The position numbers and the translations under genes were made by a program. The notes below the pieces were generated by a model. That model saw nothing but the letters and a program-made list of their open reading frames with translations, was not told the DNA's origin and did not search any database. 64,000 nucleotides of DNA from Flammeovirgaceae bacterium SG7u.111 (GTDB taxonomy: Bacteria; Bacteroidota; Bacteroidia; Cytophagales; Flammeovirgaceae): the NCBI GenBank assembly GCA_034044135.1, contig CP139021.1, forward strand, positions 5,781,635 through 5,845,634, in the 5' to 3' direction. Shown here piece by piece: positions 8,936 through 17,931 of this stretch (its first letter is position 1; the number at the start of each line of letters is the position of its first letter).

Positions 8936-11251
8936 ATGAAAGAATATTTGAAGCACGACGAGTGGTCGATCATAGAAGAAGGTTTCAAACCCGAATACAA
9001 CCGAATTTCAGAAAGTGTGTTTAGCATTGGCAACGGACACATGGGCATGCGAGCCAATTTTGAAGAGCAATATAGCGGAGATTCCTTACAGGGAAGTTAC
9101 TTGGCTGGAGTGTATTACCCCGACAAAACAAGAGTTGGATGGTGGAAAAATGGCTATCCCGAATATTTTGCCAAGGTGATAAACGCTCCCAATTGGATTG
9201 GGATAAATATAGAAATAGCAGGTGAATCCTTAGATTTGGCACATTGCGAAGTATTGGACTTTCGCAGGGAGCTAAACATGAAAGAAGGCTACCTCGAACG
9301 ATCTTTTACCGCAAGGTTGAAAAGCGGGAAAGAGGTGGCAGTGAATGCAAAGCGGTTTGTAAGCCTTCCTGCCAAAGATATTGGGGCGATCAGGTATGCG
9401 ATAAAGCCACTCAACTTTTCTGACTCTATTGAATTCACCCCTTACCTCGATGGCGATGTCCACAACGAGGATTCTAACTACGACGAGCAGTTTTGGGATG
9501 AAATCAGCCGAGAAATCCCGACCGAAGACGAAGGGTATTTGGTTTCAAAAACCAAGAAAACAGGTTTTGTTGTTTGTACAGGAATGAAGTTCAGCCTTAC
9601 CCAAGGCGGAAGGACGGTACAGCTGAACCCAATTCCTTCGGAAAAGAAACAATATGTTTCCCACACATTTACTGTAGATTGTAAAGAGGGTGAAGAAACC
9701 GTGCTTTTCAAATTTGGCTGCAACGTTACCTCGCGCGATTATCCTGAGGCTGAGCTTACAGATATTTGCAAGAAATTGCTCAATACCTATGCAGAGAAAG
9801 GCTTTGGCGTTCTGCTCCATGAGCAAAGCAGGGCTTGGGGCATGAAATGGGCTACCAGTGACATTATTATAAAAGGAGACGTAGCTGCACAGCAGGGAAT
9901 CCGCTTTAATATTTTCCAACTCAACCAAACCTACACGGGCGAAGACGAACGCCTGAACATTGGGCCAAAAGGCTTCACAGGAGAGAAATACGGAGGCGTA
10001 ACTTACTGGGACACAGAAGCATATTGCCTACCATTTTACCTCGCTACGCACGAGCCACATGTTGCCAAACAACTGGTAGTTTACCGCTACAAACACCTGC
10101 AAAAGGCGATAGAAAATGCGGAAAAACTAGGCTTTAAAAATGGAGCTGCACTGTACCCAATGGTGACCATCAACGGTGAAGAATGCCATAACGAGTGGGA
10201 AATTACCTTTGAGGAAATCCACCGAAACGGAGCCATTGCCTTTGCCATTTTCGATTATATCCGCTACACAGGCGACCATGAGTACATGGTGGAATATGGC
10301 TTGGAAGTGTTGATAGCTATTTCAAGGTTCTGGGCGCAGCGTGTGAATTTCTCGGAAGCGAAGCAGCAATATGTGATGCTAGGCGTGACGGGACCCAACG
10401 AGTACGAAAACAACATCAACAACAACTGGTACACCAGCACGCTAGCTTGCTGGACGATGAAATATACGATTGAGTCGTTGGGCTATGTGAAGTCGAAAAA
10501 CGAGGATAAGTACGATGACCTCATTGCAAAAGTGAACTTCAATTTTGAAGAAGAGACAACAAAATGGCTCGACATTTTAGAAAAAATGTACCTTGGCGAA
10601 GACAGCAAAAAAGGCATTTTCCTCCAACAAGATAATTTCTATGATAAGGAATTGATTCCTGCGGCAGAACTTCCTGCGGAGGAGACCCCTATCCACGAGC
10701 ACTGGTCGTGGGACAGGATTTTACGCTCTTGCTACATCAAGCAAGCAGATGTATTGCAAGGAATTTACTTGTTTGAAGATCAGTTTGACAAAGAAACAAT
10801 TGAGCGGAATTTTGATTTTTACGAGCCGCTTACTGTTCACGAGTCTTCGCTTTCGCCTTGCGTGCATTCCATTTTGGCGGCATCCATAGGCAGAAGGGAA
10901 AAAGCCTACGAGATGTATGTGAGAACTTCTCGCCTCGACCTAGACGACTATAACAACGACACAGACGATGGCCTGCACATCACCAGTATGGCGGGAACTT
11001 GGATGTCGGTAATCAAAGGATTTGGGGGAATGCGTGTGCAAAATGGAGAGGCTTACTTCGAGCCGTTTGTTCCTGGCAACTGGGAAGCACTCGCATTCAA
11101 GGTGTACTTTAGGGGGCATTTGCTCAGCGTAATGGCTACCAAAGAGAAGGTTGCCATTAGCAACCAAAGCGAAGAGCCGATCAGGCTTCACTTGTTTGGC
11201 GCAAGGCACAAAATAGAGCCAAACGGCGTGGTAGAAGTAGATGCCAAATAG
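8936..11251 (+). CDS. Maltose phosphorylase, glycoside hydrolase family 65
   Basis: A 771-residue cytoplasmic GH65 enzyme, close to the usual 750-790. It probably splits maltose with phosphate into beta-glucose-1-phosphate and glucose by an inverting mechanism. The N-terminal beta-sandwich carries the family pattern FSIGNGHMGMRANFEE. The catalytic (alpha/alpha)6 barrel includes GGVTYWDTEAYCLPF and the block TGPNEYENNINNNWYT, in which Glu489 is the expected general acid. Later motifs ADVLQG and HESSLSPCVHS fit the phosphate-binding region. Kojibiose or trehalose phosphorylase is possible, but the NEYENNxNNNWYT block points to maltose. No beta-phosphoglucomutase or sugar transporter lies next to it. 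Confidence 0.88.
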   Translation: MKEYLKHDEWSIIEEGFKPEYNRISESVFSIGNGHMGMRANFEEQYSGDSLQGSYLAGVYYPDKTRVGWWKNGYPEYFAKVINAPNWIGINIEIAGESLDLAHCEVLDFRRELNMKEGYLERSFTARLKSGKEVAVNAKRFVSLPAKDIGAIRYAIKPLNFSDSIEFTPYLDGDVHNEDSNYDEQFWDEISREIPTEDEGYLVSKTKKTGFVVCTGMKFSLTQGGRTVQLNPIPSEKKQYVSHTFTVDCKEGEETVLFKFGCNVTSRDYPEAELTDICKKLLNTYAEKGFGVLLHEQSRAWGMKWATSDIIIKGDVAAQQGIRFNIFQLNQTYTGEDERLNIGPKGFTGEKYGGVTYWDTEAYCLPFYLATHEPHVAKQLVVYRYKHLQKAIENAEKLGFKNGAALYPMVTINGEECHNEWEITFEEIHRNGAIAFAIFDYIRYTGDHEYMVEYGLEVLIAISRFWAQRVNFSEAKQQYVMLGVTGPNEYENNINNNWYTSTLACWTMKYTIESLGYVKSKNEDKYDDLIAKVNFNFEEETTKWLDILEKMYLGEDSKKGIFLQQDNFYDKELIPAAELPAEETPIHEHWSWDRILRSCYIKQADVLQGIYLFEDQFDKETIERNFDFYEPLTVHESSLSPCVHSILAASIGRREKAYEMYVRTSRLDLDDYNNDTDDGLHITSMAGTWMSVIKGFGGMRVQNGEAYFEPFVPGNWEALAFKVYFRGHLLSVMATKEKVAISNQSEEPIRLHLFGARHKIEPNGVVEVDAK

Positions 11252-11265
11252 ATGTTTAAGGTATC

Positions 11266-11291
11266 AAGAAGTAGCCCTAGGGCTACTTCTT
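11266..11291. terminator. Perfect 26-bp palindrome between convergent genes, likely terminator
   Basis: AAGAAGTAGCCCT is followed immediately by its exact reverse complement, making a 13-bp-arm hairpin. It sits between the stop of maltose phosphorylase (plus) and DUF4296 (minus); the last codons of the latter lie inside it. A short T-run follows on the plus strand. Confidence 0.65.
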
Positions 11292-11669
11292 TTGCGTTGG
11301 TATTGGTTTGTTTGGTTTCGTCTTTTCTTTTGCCTTGTCTCTATGCTCATCTCTAAGAGCATCGATGGAATCGTTTACTGCTTTAAAGATATCGCGAGAG
11401 TCTGCCAGCCTATTCATATAATAGTCGAAGCTTTGGGTATAAATTGCACTATCGATACCGTGCTTTTTATATAATTCATTTTGCAAGGCAGTAAAATATG
11501 CCTTTTGTTCCTCTTTCCCTTTTATCCTCATGTCCACTTTCGATTCGAGCATCTGCATGTCGACCGTTACATCTATCATCTGATCTTTAGGGATAACACC
11601 TTTGGGCAGCTTATTTTTATCACAAGCAACAAGGGATACCAACAAAAGGAAAAAGCCTATTTTTTTCAT
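11283..11669 (-). CDS. DUF4296 lipoprotein
   Basis: A 128-residue lipoprotein: MKKIGFFLLLVSLVACDKN has a signal peptide with lipobox VAC (Cys16). The sequence fits DUF4296: PKGVIPKDQMIDVTVDMQML, then YFTALQNELYKKHGID and the YYMNRLADSRDIF helix, followed by a Lys/Pro-rich tail. The family is confined to Bacteroidota and has no known role; an inner- or outer-membrane-anchored periplasmic location is inferred. It is a single gene, convergent with maltose phosphorylase. Confidence 0.8.
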   Translation of the reverse strand: MKKIGFFLLLVSLVACDKNKLPKGVIPKDQMIDVTVDMQMLESKVDMRIKGKEEQKAYFTALQNELYKKHGIDSAIYTQSFDYYMNRLADSRDIFKAVNDSIDALRDEHRDKAKEKTKPNKPIPTQKK

Positions 11670-11878
11670 GTTCCAAAATTATGCATTTCATTTTTGTATA
11701 AAACATTAAAAGCCTAGTTTTCATTTTACCGAGGTGGACAAACATAAAGACTCTGCTATCAAAAGGACAGCCCAAAATGAAGGATGGTAGGGGGAACTTG
11801 GCGAGCATCTGCGTTAAAAACTGTTAAATATAGAAAAGCAGAACTATTAAGCCCACTAGCGGTTTAAATTTGTTTGCT

Positions 11879-11915
11879 AGAAGCTGTTCAGAAATATAAT
11901 TCCCAAACAGTTTCT
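11879..11915. repeat. Short inverted-repeat element with AGAAGCTGTT ends
   Basis: AGAAGCTGTT at 11879-11888 faces AACAGTTTCT at 11906-11915. The ends resemble those of the larger element at 46613-46775 and the single end at 14921-14940. It lies within 60 bases of the DUF58 start and may overlap its promoter. Confidence 0.45.
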
Positions 11916-11971
11916 TACATTTGGCAAACAACCACCAATTTGGACTGGTTGCTAAACAAAACCACGGATAT

Positions 11972-12850
11972 ATGAATCTTCAGGAGATAATAGGAAAACT
12001 GAGGAATTACGAGATACGGATAAGAAAGGCGATAAACTCGCAGATGCAAGGCGATTACCATTCGGTGTTCAAAGGCTCAGGGCTGGAGTTTGACGATGTG
12101 CGCTCCTACCAATACGGGGACGATGTTCGGCATATTGACTGGAACGTTTCGGCTAAAGGGCATGGAGCGTTTGTAAAAACCTTTAAGGAAGAAAAGGAAC
12201 AAAACATCTTTTTTATTTTGGATGTGAGTGCTTCGCAAGAGATTGGAGCTGACGGAAAGCAAAAAATAGACATAGGAAAAGAAATTTTGGGCGTGCTTAC
12301 CCTTTCGGGAACAAAGGAGGACAGTTCTATTGGTTTGTTATGTTTTTCGGATAAAAAAGAAAAATACATTAAGCCCAACAAAAGCATCAAACATGCTTAC
12401 GAGATCATCAGTACGGTATATAAATTGAAGCCCGATTCGTCCAAAACGAACCTTCGCGAGGCAATGGGGCTGGCGTTGAATACCATTAAGAGAAAAAGTA
12501 TCTTCGTGGTTATATCCGACTTTTTGGACCAAGGGTATGAGCGGAACTTGAAGGCTATTGCCCAAAAGCATGATCTGATCATCATCCATATTTCCGATGA
12601 GCGGGAAACTGATTTACCGAAGTTGGGCATCGTACCTATGTACGATAAGGAAAGCAAGCAAACCGTATGGGTAAATACTTCATCGGCAGAGTTTAGGCAA
12701 AACCTCAAGCACTTTTACACCGATGGAAGAGCGACGTTGGAGGATATTGCCAAGAAATTCAATGCTAGTTACTTACATGTAAACACACAGGAAGATTACA
12801 TTCCTAAGTTGATTAGGCTCTTTAAAGTGAGAAATAGACATAAAAGATAG
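11972..12850 (+). CDS. DUF58 domain protein (VWA-like), bat locus
   Basis: A 292-residue cytoplasmic protein. The family signature GSGLEFDDVRSYQYGDDVR followed by IDWNVSAK lies at about residues 35-65, and a degenerate von Willebrand A fold follows with a MIDAS-like DVSAS. ATG at 11972 (MNLQEIIGKLRNYE) matches the usual family start; an upstream in-frame start would add 17 unrelated residues. In Bacteroidota this gene normally follows a MoxR AAA+ ATPase gene and precedes the bat genes. Here the BatD-like and BatA genes follow, but no moxR is upstream. It probably acts with the Bat proteins as a membrane-associated chaperone or assembly complex. Confidence 0.85.
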   Translation: MNLQEIIGKLRNYEIRIRKAINSQMQGDYHSVFKGSGLEFDDVRSYQYGDDVRHIDWNVSAKGHGAFVKTFKEEKEQNIFFILDVSASQEIGADGKQKIDIGKEILGVLTLSGTKEDSSIGLLCFSDKKEKYIKPNKSIKHAYEIISTVYKLKPDSSKTNLREAMGLALNTIKRKSIFVVISDFLDQGYERNLKAIAQKHDLIIIHISDERETDLPKLGIVPMYDKESKQTVWVNTSSAEFRQNLKHFYTDGRATLEDIAKKFNASYLHVNTQEDYIPKLIRLFKVRNRHKR

Positions 12851-12916
12851 AGTATGGAGCAGGAGTTTGAGGCAAGAGAAGTGAGTTGGGCGGTTTAGAA
12901 AAAGAGATAAACATTA

Positions 12917-13885
12917 TTGAACAATATAAAAATAAAGATATTGAACACAGTGCAATTGAGCTATAATGATTTTTTTGGGGCAAAAAGGCATTGTTTGGCT
13001 AAGGGATTAGGATTGCTTCTATTTTTGTTAGCTTTTGTAGGGCTTTCTGAAGAAGTTGCTGCACAACAATTGCCCAAGGGAAGGTTTATGAAAGATACGC
13101 TAAAGCTAGGTGAGCCAGTGGAGTATTTGCTAACTTTCAAGCACCCTTCTGATATGGAAGTGGTTTTTCCCGACTCCTCTCACGATTTTTCCCCTTTTGA
13201 GTTCTTGGAAAAAAAGTACTTCCCTACACAAACTGATAGCACGGGAAGTCTTGATAGTGTCATCTATGTGCTTGCAACCTTTGAGCTTCCTCCCGTACAA
13301 CATTTGGCAGTTCCTGTGTTTGTAGCTGGCGAAGAAGGAAAAATGGATACTTACAATCCTTTTTCCGATAGCATTTGGCTACAAGAAGTAGTAACAGCCA
13401 TTCCAGATTCGGTGGTGATGAAGGAAAACACCACTTGGGCTATTGTTCAAAAGCAATTCAATTTCCCCTTGCTTTGGCTTGTGTTGGCCACCATTTTGAT
13501 ATGGGCAATCGTCCTATTTATTATTTTCAACAAGCCGATTAGGAAGAAGTACAAACTTGGCAAAATGAATACCCACCACTTGCAGTTCCTTGAGGATTTT
13601 GAGGAACTGGTGAAGGGCAAAAAAGATCACCAAACACTCAATAGGGCTTTATTGATTTGGAAAACATACACCGGCAAGCTTATCGACTTGGCGCTGGTAA
13701 GTTTCACTACCAAAGAAATAAACGGCTATTTGCGAAACGATAAATTGCATCAGTCCCTAAGAAATATTGATAAGGCAATTTATTCGGGAGTGATCAATAA
13801 AGAAATAGAGCAAGACTTTGAGCTGCTCAAAGAGTTTACTGTTGAAAAGTACAACGAGAAAGTTGAAGAGCTGAAAAATGGATAA
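12917..13885 (+). CDS. BatD-like membrane protein of the bat locus
   Basis: A 322-residue protein with an N-terminal hydrophobic segment (about 31-50, ending EEVAAQ, probably a signal peptide). A periplasmic beta-rich part (50-180) follows, then one membrane span (about 185-204, LLWLVLATILIWAIVLFIIF) and a cytoplasmic helical tail. No ATG is available before the hydrophobic segment; the open frame uses TTG at 12917, so the start is uncertain. It sits between DUF58 and BatA, and its stop overlaps the BatA start by 8 bases, indicating translational coupling. The architecture fits the membrane protein found at this position in Bacteroidota bat operons. Its exact function is unknown. Confidence 0.7.
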   Translation: MNNIKIKILNTVQLSYNDFFGAKRHCLAKGLGLLLFLLAFVGLSEEVAAQQLPKGRFMKDTLKLGEPVEYLLTFKHPSDMEVVFPDSSHDFSPFEFLEKKYFPTQTDSTGSLDSVIYVLATFELPPVQHLAVPVFVAGEEGKMDTYNPFSDSIWLQEVVTAIPDSVVMKENTTWAIVQKQFNFPLLWLVLATILIWAIVLFIIFNKPIRKKYKLGKMNTHHLQFLEDFEELVKGKKDHQTLNRALLIWKTYTGKLIDLALVSFTTKEINGYLRNDKLHQSLRNIDKAIYSGVINKEIEQDFELLKEFTVEKYNEKVEELKNG

Positions 13886-14921
13886 TTTCAATATAGATTG
13901 GTTCAGTTTTAAATGGCTAAGTCCCGCTACGCTTCAGGGATACGAATGGCAGCAATTTTGGGTGCTTTATTTGATCCCTGCCGCTATCATTATCTTGCTG
14001 TTGCGCTGGCTTATTCTCAACCAGATGCGCCAAAAGCTGGAAATAGCCCTGCCAGAAGGTAAGGTTCGAAAAAGCAGTTCAGCTTGGCTGAGGTTCATCC
14101 CACCTGTTTTTATGGCACTGACCTTGGTGTTTTTATTGGTTGCCTTGGCTCGCCCACAAAAAACCAACGAGCAGATAGAGCAATGGACCGAGGGAATTGA
14201 CATCATGCTGGTATTGGATATTTCGGAGTCTATGCAGATAGAAGACTTTGTGCCCAACCGGCTGGAAGCTGCCAAAAAAGTAGCCCGAGAGTTTATTGGA
14301 GGACGCTTTCAAGATAGAATTGGCATCGTTATCTTCTCAGGAGAAGCTATTTCCTATTCCCCGCTTACCACCGACTACGAGTTACTAAACTCACTGGTAG
14401 ATGATATAGATTTCAATATGATAGCCAAGGGCGGAACAGCTATTGGAAGTGCAATTGCTGTAGGAATAAACCGCATGCAAGAGTCTGACTCTAAGTCGAA
14501 AGTTCTTATTTTGCTCAGTGATGGGGAAAATACAGCGGGTAGCCTAGATCCGATAACAGCAGCAAATATGGCGTATGCTTACGGAATAAAAATGTACACC
14601 ATTGGGGTGGGAAAAGAAGGGAAAGTTCCTTTTGGCACGGACATGTTTGGAAGGAAGCGTTACATTGAGCAAAGTCTTGATGAAACTGCATTGAGGGAAA
14701 TTGCCAAAATTGGTGAGGGAAAGTACTTTAGGGCTACCAACAACCGAGCGTTGGATCAGATTTTTAAGATCATTGATGAGTACGAAAAAGCGGAAATCAA
14801 AGAAACCCGTTTCAAAGATACGCGCGATTATTACTACATCTATCTCATTTATAGCATCATTAGCTTTTTGGTTTGGCTGGGGCTCAAGAGCACATTCATG
14901 AGCAACGTTTTGGAAGATTAA
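13878..14921 (+). CDS. batA: BatA, membrane-anchored von Willebrand A protein
   Basis: A 347-residue inner-membrane protein. It has two N-terminal membrane spans (about 28-48 and 72-92), then a VWA domain with a complete MIDAS: DISES at 114-118, the GGTAIGSAI threonine and the LSDGENT aspartate. A C-terminal span (about 318-338) closes it. The order matches BatA of the Bacteroides aerotolerance locus. The Bat proteins are thought to form an envelope complex with the DUF58 and MoxR partners. The ATG overlaps the upstream stop (ATGGATAA). BatB, BatC and a full-length BatD do not follow, so the locus is a reduced version or the rest lies elsewhere. Confidence 0.88.
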   Translation: MDNFNIDWFSFKWLSPATLQGYEWQQFWVLYLIPAAIIILLLRWLILNQMRQKLEIALPEGKVRKSSSAWLRFIPPVFMALTLVFLLVALARPQKTNEQIEQWTEGIDIMLVLDISESMQIEDFVPNRLEAAKKVAREFIGGRFQDRIGIVIFSGEAISYSPLTTDYELLNSLVDDIDFNMIAKGGTAIGSAIAVGINRMQESDSKSKVLILLSDGENTAGSLDPITAANMAYAYGIKMYTIGVGKEGKVPFGTDMFGRKRYIEQSLDETALREIAKIGEGKYFRATNNRALDQIFKIIDEYEKAEIKETRFKDTRDYYYIYLIYSIISFLVWLGLKSTFMSNVLED

Positions 14922-15060
14922 GAAGCTGTTTTGAATTTAATCAATCAAGACTTTCGTCGCCACTAGGCAAGTTAGTTGTCTTATTTGCCTAAAGCACGAT
15001 TCTTGAGTTTACCTATTATACCTGTAAAGGTGTAAAAGCTTCACAAACCAACTAAAAACT

Positions 15061-15423
15061 ATGTTTGCCTATATTTTATTATTTTTCACACTTCTCCTTG
15101 CTCCTACAGAATACACAGAGGAGTGGAAAAAAATAGCCTCCAAAGATGGCGTAGAGGTATATGTGTTGCACAAACCGTCCAAGATTTCCAGTTCGGTAAG
15201 TACCGTAGTGAAGCTTAAAAACACAAACTCGTACCAAGTTAAGGTAATTTTCAACCTTTCCATTACTTGCGGACACAGTAGCGAGGCTAAAGCACAGGGG
15301 AAAAAATCGGTCATTTTAGCTCCAAACGACGAATCATCACTCCATCATTACAAAGCCTGCCAGAGCAATGGAGCTACAGAAGCCACCATAAAGCTCCTAG
15401 AATTTACCGTGACTTCGCTTTAA
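15061..15423 (+). CDS. Small secreted protein, unknown function
   Basis: A 120-residue protein with a short N-terminal hydrophobic segment (MFAYILLFFTLLLAP), probably a signal peptide. The mature part is predicted beta-rich and holds two cysteines (in SITCGHS and YKACQSN) that could form a disulphide, consistent with export. No family recognised. It is flanked by the BatA and amidase-like genes on the same strand, but gaps of more than 100 bases argue against an operon. Confidence 0.6.
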   Translation: MFAYILLFFTLLLAPTEYTEEWKKIASKDGVEVYVLHKPSKISSSVSTVVKLKNTNSYQVKVIFNLSITCGHSSEAKAQGKKSVILAPNDESSLHHYKACQSNGATEATIKLLEFTVTSL

Positions 15424-15576
15424 ACTACTTTTGCCTACTCCAAAGTTGCTTCAACAAAATATGTCGGATGTAGGGAATAATTATTTTTTCTATTGTCTTT
15501 TGTTATTAATGCATTATATTGATGCTGATTAAAAGCCAATAAGCTTAATTATTCAAAAAGCGAAGATTTTAATGAA

Positions 15577-16341
15577 ATGAGGCAGACATTAGACCAAAAC
15601 AAGGTAGTATTGGAGCGGATGTATGGGAAGACCGATTACTTCTCTGAAATCAATCCTAAAAGGCAAATTTATATCCACCATAGCGTTTCCCATCCCAACC
15701 CTAGGCAAGTAATACAAAGTTGGAGAAAAAGCTCTTATCGTAAAGGAGCGGCATTTGTGATAGCAGGAAAACCTTACGAAAACGAGACTTCTTATGAGGA
15801 CGGGACTATTTTTAGCGCATTCTCTTCCAAATATTGGGCTTTGCACCTTGGAGTTCACAATGAGAAAAACGAAATTCCCAAACGATATAAAAACAGGACA
15901 CATACCAGGTTCTTAGAAAAGTATTCCATTGCTATTTCTATTTGCAACGCAGGAGAGGTAACTTGGGAAAGTGGTAAATTCTATTCAGCATTTCGGACAG
16001 TTGTGCCCGACACGGAGGTGATAGAATATGTAGACGGCTACAGAGGGAAACGTTTTTTCCATAAATATACCAAAGCACAAATCGAAAGCTTGAGGCAATT
16101 ATTGGTTTTCTTGTGTAACAAATACGATATTCCTGCCAACTATCAGCCAGATATGTGGGAATTGAGTGAAAATGCTCTTTTGGGAAGATTCGGGATTTTC
16201 ACATTGGCAAGTGTCCGTACCGATAAGGTAAGGTGTCACCCTCAACCCGACTTGGTGGAGATACTGATGGATTTACACAAAGATGCCGTGATGCCAGAAG
16301 ACCAAGCAAAGCAGCAAGCCGTTGGCGAGGCAACAACATAA
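15577..16341 (+). CDS. N-acetylmuramoyl-L-alanine amidase-like (PGRP/amidase_2 fold) protein
   Basis: A 254-residue protein with the amidase_2 pattern: IYIHHSVS (residues 31-38, first zinc histidine), WALHLGVH near 88-95, SIAISICNAGEV as the core strand, and a distal RCHPQPDLVEI region where the other histidine and acidic residue are expected. This suggests cleavage of the N-acetylmuramoyl-L-alanine bond of peptidoglycan. There is no signal peptide or membrane anchor, which is unusual for a self-wall enzyme; it may act in the cytoplasm on recycled muropeptides or leave by lysis or another secretion route. Divergence is considerable, so the assignment is to the fold with probable activity. Confidence 0.6.
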   Translation: MRQTLDQNKVVLERMYGKTDYFSEINPKRQIYIHHSVSHPNPRQVIQSWRKSSYRKGAAFVIAGKPYENETSYEDGTIFSAFSSKYWALHLGVHNEKNEIPKRYKNRTHTRFLEKYSIAISICNAGEVTWESGKFYSAFRTVVPDTEVIEYVDGYRGKRFFHKYTKAQIESLRQLLVFLCNKYDIPANYQPDMWELSENALLGRFGIFTLASVRTDKVRCHPQPDLVEILMDLHKDAVMPEDQAKQQAVGEATT

Positions 16342-16371
16342 AATGTAACATTATAAATATCACTTTTTCAA

Positions 16372-16400
16372 AAGGGCAAGGGAAACTTTGCTCTTTTTTT
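16372..16400 (+). terminator. Intrinsic terminator after the amidase-like gene
   Basis: A 10-bp stem (AAGGGCAAGG / CTTTGCTCTT, two G-U pairs) with a GAAA loop is followed by a T-run. Confidence 0.7.
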
Positions 16401-16600
16401 ATACCTTCAATTTTCCCTTTCATCTACATTTTAACAAGGATTAAGGCTTTTTAGACTGGGGAAATGGAAAATATCACATAAATTGCATAATTAAATCATT
16501 TTTCATCTTAGACAAAAAACGTAATCTTGGCGTCTGGTATTAGTAACTTTTGTGCAATACCACTATGAATCGTTAGCTTGTTTAATAAAATTACTATAAT

Positions 16601-17815
16601 ATGAACTTTGTAAAGCAACCCAAAAATCTACTAGCAGCACTAATCTTATTCCTATCCATCAATATTGCTACACATGCAGAAGGAATTGCTTTCGAGGAAA
16701 TTTTGGGGGAAGAAAACTGGAAAGAAGTACTAAGCAAATCATCTGAAAATGAGAAGTTGATTTTTGTAGACCTCTACACAACTTGGTGCGGGTACTGCAA
16801 AATGATGGATAAAAATGTGTTCAGCGACGAGGGTGTTGGGAGCTACTTCAACGAACAGTTCATCAATGTAAAACTTGATGCCGAAACTGAGTTTGGGGCA
16901 AAGCTGACTACAGAAAACAAAGTCTCAGGTTTTCCAACCTATTTATTTGTAGATAAAAATGGAAACACGGTAAAAACCGTAGTTGGCTATATGGAAGCCG
17001 AAGAATTTTTGAAAGCAGGGAAAGGCTCACTTACTCTTTGGAAAAACTTCAGCGAGCTAGACGATGCCTACAAAAAAGGTACACTCAAAAAAGAACAAGC
17101 GAGCGAATACTTAGCCGCATTGAAAGAGAAAGGACTTGAAGACAAAGCGATAGAAGTTGCCAATAGTTTCGTAAAAAGCTTTAAGGAAGATGATTATAAA
17201 CATGAGGCTAACAATGATTTAGTACTGTATGCGGGCTATGACCTAGAAGGGACAGCTTTTAAATATGTGTTGGATAATAAAGACTCTTTTGATGCCGACT
17301 ATTTGAAGTCTTTTGTAGAAGCAAGCTACAATCACAACTTGATGAACGCGATAGCTACGCAAGATGTAACAGTAATAGATAAAATCGTGGAGAAAATTGT
17401 AGCTTATAACTCTGAAACTGATGATGAATTAGCTCAGGGAGAGTTTTATACAAGGAAAATTTTTTATTTCCAACTTGGCGAATGGGAAAAATACTCAGCC
17501 TTGATTAACGATTACAGGAATGAATACGCAAGCACCGATGATGAATTTTTGTTTAGAGAGGCATATTCTATTATTGAAAACTCTGAAGACAAAAAAGGGC
17601 TTGAACTAGCAATAAGCTGGATTGAAGAAACTGAAAAAGAAAAACCTGAGTTTAAAGTATTTTTATTGCACTCGTATGCCTTAGGAATGGTTTCCGAATT
17701 TGAAGAAGCCTTGGTTTATGCTAAAAAAGCGGAGGATATTGCGGCAAATGAGGAAGAAAAGCAAACAATAAATGAAGTATTTGGTCTGCTCAACAAAGCT
17801 ATGCAGGCAAAATAA
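16601..17815 (+). CDS. Exported thioredoxin-family protein
   Basis: A 404-residue protein. A signal peptide (about 1-26, ending THAEG) precedes a thioredoxin fold at about 30-150 with the active site WCGYCK (Cys63 and Cys66) and the cis-proline motif GFPTYLFVD. The rest (about 155-404) is helical and TPR-like, as in many Bacteroidota periplasmic thioredoxins. It probably reduces or exchanges disulphides in the periplasm. It stands alone, ending in a strong terminator. Confidence 0.85.
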   Translation: MNFVKQPKNLLAALILFLSINIATHAEGIAFEEILGEENWKEVLSKSSENEKLIFVDLYTTWCGYCKMMDKNVFSDEGVGSYFNEQFINVKLDAETEFGAKLTTENKVSGFPTYLFVDKNGNTVKTVVGYMEAEEFLKAGKGSLTLWKNFSELDDAYKKGTLKKEQASEYLAALKEKGLEDKAIEVANSFVKSFKEDDYKHEANNDLVLYAGYDLEGTAFKYVLDNKDSFDADYLKSFVEASYNHNLMNAIATQDVTVIDKIVEKIVAYNSETDDELAQGEFYTRKIFYFQLGEWEKYSALINDYRNEYASTDDEFLFREAYSIIENSEDKKGLELAISWIEETEKEKPEFKVFLLHSYALGMVSEFEEALVYAKKAEDIAANEEEKQTINEVFGLLNKAMQAK

Positions 17816-17873
17816 CTCTTTCAATAGCATTAGATTGGCAGAATATAGTTTTTGCCAAATAATCGTATTTTTG

Positions 17874-17898
17874 AGCCCAGTTTCACTGGGCTTTTTTA
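17874..17898 (+). terminator. Intrinsic terminator after the thioredoxin gene
   Basis: AGCCCAG-tttca-CTGGGCT hairpin followed by six T. Confidence 0.85.
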
Positions 17899-17931
17899 GT
17901 TTTTGAACTTTTTGGGTCTAAAGCGGATTTA

